Position numbers and translations under genes: made by a program
NCBI GenBank assembly: GCA_035628595.1
Contig: DASPJN010000275.1
Location: forward strand, 1-8,131
Length of the DNA stretch: 8,131 bases
Source of the DNA: Chryseosolibacter sp035628595
GTDB lineage: Bacteria > Bacteroidota > Bacteroidia > Cytophagales > Cyclobacteriaceae
Direction of reading: 5' to 3'
The notes under the pieces: model-generated
The model's input: only the letters and a program-made list of their open reading frames with translations
What the model was told of the DNA's origin: nothing
Databases searched by the model: none
Shown: positions 4,758-8,131 of the stretch, one piece after another
Position numbering within the stretch: the stretch's first letter is position 1
Layout: each line of letters opens with the position of its first letter

Positions 4758-6875
4758 ATGCAAAGTTTCAGATCAGAGTTGGAAGATGTTAACAACCCGG
4801 TAGTCGCGCACGATATCATTAAGCTCGAAAAACAGATTCGCTTATTTCGGGAGGGAAAGATTGATCACGATAAGTTCAGAAGCCTCCGTTTGGTACGGGG
4901 TATCTACGGCCAGCGTCAGCCGGGTGTGCAGATGATTCGTATAAAGCTTCCTTACGGGAGAGTGACGACAATGCAACTTCGAAGGATTGCTGATATCTCT
5001 GATGAATATGCCAGCGGTAACCTTCATGCTACGACACGACAGGATATACAAATTCATTTTGTCAGCCTTGACCGCACGCCCGAGTTATGGGCGAAGCTCG
5101 AACAGGACGATATTACCATTCGCGAGGCGTGTGGCAACACCGTTAGAAATATCACAGCATCGCCAACGGCGGGCATTGATCCGAAAGAACCTTTTGATGT
5201 TTCACCCTACGCAGAGGCAATGTTTAAGTACTTTCTACGGAATCCGATTTGTCAGGAGATGGGACGTAAATTCAAGATTGCATTTTCTTCTTCGGAAGAA
5301 GACACTGCCTTTACCTTCATCCACGATGTAGGTTTCATTCCAAAGGTTAAGGATGGAGAGCGTGGCTTCAAAGTTGTCGTTGGTGGCGGGCTCGGCGCAA
5401 ATCCTTATCTCGCGCAAACTGCGTTTGAGTTTTTGCATGAGGATCAGATCCTACCGTTTACTGAGGCTGTCATTCGCGTCTTTGATCGTTACGGCGAACG
5501 TAACCGAAGAATGAAAGCGCGATTGAAATTCCTGCTTGATGATATTGGCCTTGATAAGTTGATGGAGCTTGTCAACCTGGAGAGAAAAGCACTGAAGTCG
5601 CCCTCGTTTAAAGTCGATTGGCAGTCGTACACAGAATACAAGGCGGGCCCTGTCGTGAGCGCAGCGCCGCCGGATTTGAGCGACGCTGGGAAATATGATC
5701 GTTGGTATAAAACGAACGTATTTGAACAAAAGCAAAAAGGTTTCTTCGGTGTTTACGTAAAGTTACTGCTTGGAAATCTTCCATCGGCTAAGGCGCGTGA
5801 ATTTGCCGAAGTCGTCGACCAGTTCGCTTCAGGCGAACTGCGCGTAACGGTGAACCAGGGATATCTGTTGCGTTTTGTTCGCGCCGAAAGTCTGCCGCAT
5901 TTGTTTGTGGCCCTCGACAAGCTTGGGCTCGCCGAACCCGGATTCGACAGTGTTGGTGACATCACCGCTTGCCCCGGTACTGACTCATGTGCGCTCGGTA
6001 TTTCCGACAGCTCAAATATTTCGGCGGAGTTTGAACGTGTTATCAAAAACGAGTTTCCAGACCTGATCTACAACAACGACATCAAGATCAAGATCAGCGG
6101 TTGCCCAAACTCCTGTGGCCAGCATGGACTCGCAGGAATCGGCTTTCATGGCAGCTCCATAAAAGATAAACAAGGTAAAGTTATGCCGGCACTGGTGGTA
6201 TTGCTTGGAGGAGGAAAGCTTTCCAATGGCGACGGAGTCATTGCCGATAAGATTGGTATTAAGATTCCGAGCCGGCGCGGGCCCGATGTGCTTCGTGTGT
6301 TACTGACAGACTATGAGACCAATGCGTTGGAAGGTGAATATTATCATGATTACTACAAACGTCTTGGACAAAAATACTTTTACGGTTTGTTAAAGCCACT
6401 CGGCGACGTAACGAACACCACGCCATTGGATTATATTGATTGGGGCCACGAAGAGATATTTGCATTGCATACCACAGTAGGTGAGTGCGCTGGTGTTATC
6501 ATCGATCTTGTATCGACATTATTTCTGGATTCAGAAGAGAAGCTTGCGCTCGCGATGGAGACTTTTGAAAACCGTCAATATGCGGATTCTGTTTACCACT
6601 GCTACGCTGCATTGATCAATACAGGGAAAGCATTACTGCTGACAAAGGATCTGAAACCCAGCACGCACATTCAGATACTGAATGATTTCCAGACACATTT
6701 TATCGAAACGGGCGTATTTCAATTAGAAAGTTCCTTTCAGGAATTCGTTCTTCGCATCAATAAACACGAGCCTGATGAATGCTTTGCGTCAACATACTTA
6801 GATGATGCTCGGAGGTTCATTGAGAAGATATTTTCCTTCCGGGCGTTGGAACAAGCAACTGAAACCGCATCGTGA
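4758..6875 (+). CDS. Sulfite (or nitrite) reductase, siroheme/4Fe-4S hemoprotein, with C-terminal HEPN-like helical domain
   Basis: 705 aa from the ATG at 4758. The frame is open 44 codons further upstream, but that part reads through the terminator hairpin and T-run and is rejected. The enzyme would reduce sulfite to sulfide with six electrons in the cytoplasm, for cysteine synthesis. Two ferredoxin-like half-domains and the siroheme/Fe-S domains are present: TTRQDIQIH (92-100, siroheme-phosphate region), CPGTDSC (Cys405, Cys411) and SGCPNSC (Cys449, Cys453), the four cysteines that hold the 4Fe-4S cluster and bridge to siroheme. Residues from about 594 to 705 go beyond the usual reductase and form a helical, HEPN-like tail (AMETFENRQYADSVYHCYAA region, then THIQILNDF). 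The nitrite-reducing alternative cannot be excluded from motifs alone, but the Cys-rich leader favours sulfite. It is the first gene of the operon, and its stop overlaps the methyltransferase start by one base. No flavoprotein subunit is in the window, so ferredoxin is a likely donor. Confidence 0.92.
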   Translation: MQSFRSELEDVNNPVVAHDIIKLEKQIRLFREGKIDHDKFRSLRLVRGIYGQRQPGVQMIRIKLPYGRVTTMQLRRIADISDEYASGNLHATTRQDIQIHFVSLDRTPELWAKLEQDDITIREACGNTVRNITASPTAGIDPKEPFDVSPYAEAMFKYFLRNPICQEMGRKFKIAFSSSEEDTAFTFIHDVGFIPKVKDGERGFKVVVGGGLGANPYLAQTAFEFLHEDQILPFTEAVIRVFDRYGERNRRMKARLKFLLDDIGLDKLMELVNLERKALKSPSFKVDWQSYTEYKAGPVVSAAPPDLSDAGKYDRWYKTNVFEQKQKGFFGVYVKLLLGNLPSAKAREFAEVVDQFASGELRVTVNQGYLLRFVRAESLPHLFVALDKLGLAEPGFDSVGDITACPGTDSCALGISDSSNISAEFERVIKNEFPDLIYNNDIKIKISGCPNSCGQHGLAGIGFHGSSIKDKQGKVMPALVVLLGGGKLSNGDGVIADKIGIKIPSRRGPDVLRVLLTDYETNALEGEYYHDYYKRLGQKYFYGLLKPLGDVTNTTPLDYIDWGHEEIFALHTTVGECAGVIIDLVSTLFLDSEEKLALAMETFENRQYADSVYHCYAALINTGKALLLTKDLKPSTHIQILNDFQTHFIETGVFQLESSFQEFVLRINKHEPDECFASTYLDDARRFIEKIFSFRALEQATETAS

Positions 6876-7654
6876 TGGCATCTGTATTTTCATCTGAAAA
6901 ACAACCACGGTTAACGTTGGTAGGCGCCGGGCCTGGTGACCCGGAACTGATGACGTTGAAAGCAATCAATACATTGAAGACCGCCGACATCGTTTTATAC
7001 GATGCGCTGGTTTCCGAAGCGATCCTTGCGTTTATTCCTGTAGGAACGCCAACGTTGTCCGTTGGGAAAAGGTCGGGTAAACATTCTTTTTCGCAGCATG
7101 AGATCAACGAGCTCATCGTCGAGTTTGCTTTATTGTACGGACATGTAGTGCGATTGAAAGGTGGTGATCCCAATATATTTGGCCGTGCTGCTGAAGAAAT
7201 CGAGATCGCGAAAGCAAACGGTATTTCAACTTCGATTGTTCCAGGTATCTCAAGTGCAATGGCGGCTCCGTCAGCATTCGATATTCCTGTTACGGCGCGT
7301 GGCACGAGCGAAAGCTTTTGGGTTGTTACCGGAACTACGAGCAAAGGAGAGATGTCTTCGGATATTTCGCTCGCAGCACAATCTACTGCTACGGTCATTA
7401 TCCTGATGGGGCTGAATAATCTGCAGCAGATCATATCTGTATATGCTGGATTGGGAAGAAGCGAAACGCCTGTGGCGATTATTCAAAATGCGACATTGAC
7501 GTCGCAGCGTTGTGTCGTTGGTACTGTGTCGACTATTGTTGACCATGCGAGGCAGGAAAACATTGGTGCACCTGCGGTCATTGTGATAGGGGATGTGGTC
7601 CGATATGCGCGTCAAGAAAACGTTGCAATTGCTGTACAATTGAACACACGATGA
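6875..7654 (+). CDS. cobA: Uroporphyrinogen-III C-methyltransferase (SUMT)
   Basis: 259 aa. It transfers two methyl groups from S-adenosylmethionine to uroporphyrinogen III, giving precorrin-2, the first step towards siroheme (and cobalamin). Family motifs are in place: VGAGPGDPELMTLKA (16-30), the Gly-rich SAM-binding loop; LYDALVS (41-47); VVRLKGGDPNIFGRAAEE (91-108); and VPGISS (122-127). The length is normal for a stand-alone SUMT. The ATG at 6875 overlaps the reductase TGA by one base (TGATG), and a GTG directly in front (6872) is less likely. This spacing suggests coupled translation. Its role here is to supply siroheme to the reductase encoded just upstream, under the same attenuator. 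Confidence 0.95.
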   Translation: MASVFSSEKQPRLTLVGAGPGDPELMTLKAINTLKTADIVLYDALVSEAILAFIPVGTPTLSVGKRSGKHSFSQHEINELIVEFALLYGHVVRLKGGDPNIFGRAAEEIEIAKANGISTSIVPGISSAMAAPSAFDIPVTARGTSESFWVVTGTTSKGEMSSDISLAAQSTATVIILMGLNNLQQIISVYAGLGRSETPVAIIQNATLTSQRCVVGTVSTIVDHARQENIGAPAVIVIGDVVRYARQENVAIAVQLNTR

Positions 7655-8131
7655 TGACCCCAGAACGCAATAACTTGTTTCCTGTTTTTCTCAAGCTGGA
7701 ATCGCTGGATACGCTACTCGTCGGCGCCGGTAATGTTGGACTGGAAAAGCTAACCGCATTATTAAAAAGCAGTCCGGAAGCAAGGATCACAATAGTTGCG
7801 ACACGCGTTCATGAAGAAGTACGGGCAATTGCTGAACGGAACCCAAACATCACATTATGCGAGCGAGCGTTTATAGAAACTGATCTTGACGAAAAGGATC
7901 TGGCCATACTCGCCGCGAACGACAGGTATTTACATGGAAGAATTAAAGCGCGCGCGAAACAAAAACGGATCCTGGTGAATGTAGCCGACACGCCGGATCT
8001 CTGTGATTTTTATCTCGGTTCGGTTGTTACGAAAGGAAATATCAAAATCGGCATCTCAACCAATGGGCAATCGCCAACAATAGCCAAACGTCTTCGTGAA
8101 TTCTTCGAAGATATTATTCCGGATGATACCG
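7651..8131 (+). CDS. Precorrin-2 dehydrogenase/sirohydrochlorin ferrochelatase (siroheme synthase N-terminal type), 3' end cut by window
   Basis: 160 codons are visible from the ATG at 7651, which overlaps the SUMT stop (ATGA, 4 bases); a second ATG at 7654 is equally possible. The product would oxidise precorrin-2 with NAD and insert iron to give siroheme, like Met8p or the N-terminal part of CysG. Seen: the nucleotide-binding loop VGAGNVG (24-30) after a short beta strand; NVADTPDLCDF, the block that holds the catalytic Asp in this family; and the C-terminal signature IGISTNGQSPTIAKRLRE. The separate SUMT gene upstream shows that the two functions are not fused as in enterobacterial CysG. 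Stand-alone members are about 190-210 aa, so some 30-50 residues lie outside. It completes the siroheme supply for the operon's reductase. Confidence 0.92.
   Translation, partial: MMTPERNNLFPVFLKLESLDTLLVGAGNVGLEKLTALLKSSPEARITIVATRVHEEVRAIAERNPNITLCERAFIETDLDEKDLAILAANDRYLHGRIKARAKQKRILVNVADTPDLCDFYLGSVVTKGNIKIGISTNGQSPTIAKRLREFFEDIIPDDT

Noticed and set aside
6817..7434. Minus-strand 205-codon ORF opposite the methyltransferase gene
   Set aside because: It is a shadow of the SUMT gene, which has all family motifs on the plus strand. The antisense translation shows no recognisable domain.

Overview
The window looks like a chromosomal piece of a Bacteroidota bacterium, probably of the Cytophagales/Chitinophagales kind. 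The evidence is the protein families (a DUF2130 coiled-coil protein, an HTH/WYL regulator, and a sulfite reductase with an extra C-terminal helical domain), AT-rich start regions with little Shine-Dalgarno signal, and a promoter fitting the Bacteroidota pattern (TTTG near -33, TAnnTTT near -7). I see no rRNA, tRNA, CRISPR array, insertion sequence or phage gene.

Left part (1-3001, minus strand). In transcription order these are an HTH/WYL regulator (3001-2072), a small unidentified ORF with a possible Sm-like pattern (about 2024-1800), an exported acetolactate-decarboxylase-like protein (1726-968), and an exported alpha/beta hydrolase of the dipeptidyl/prolyl-peptidase type (935 to beyond the left edge). 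A perfect 6-5-6 palindrome (3040-3056) lies between the regulator and the divergent DUF2130 gene and is a good candidate for the regulator's operator.

Middle (3093-4420, plus strand). A DUF2130 protein has an N-terminal CxxC, a long coiled coil and a nuclease-like domain with D...ExK. It ends in a strong intrinsic terminator.

Right part (4421-8131, plus strand). This is a sulfite-reduction/siroheme operon: a sulfite (or nitrite) reductase hemoprotein, then uroporphyrinogen-III C-methyltransferase, then a precorrin-2 dehydrogenase/ferrochelatase cut by the window end. The three genes overlap by 1-4 bases. The methyltransferase and the dehydrogenase make the siroheme that the reductase needs.

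The most interesting element is the 400-base leader before this operon. A predicted promoter is followed by a 25-codon ORF whose peptide contains four cysteines, three of them in a Cys-Trp-Cys-Cys cluster. A 12-bp terminator hairpin with ten T follows, only 17 bases before the reductase start. Mutually exclusive pairings (1:2, 2:3, 3:4) can be drawn exactly as in the trp/his attenuators. I read this as a cysteine-sensing, ribosome-mediated transcription attenuator controlling sulfur assimilation.
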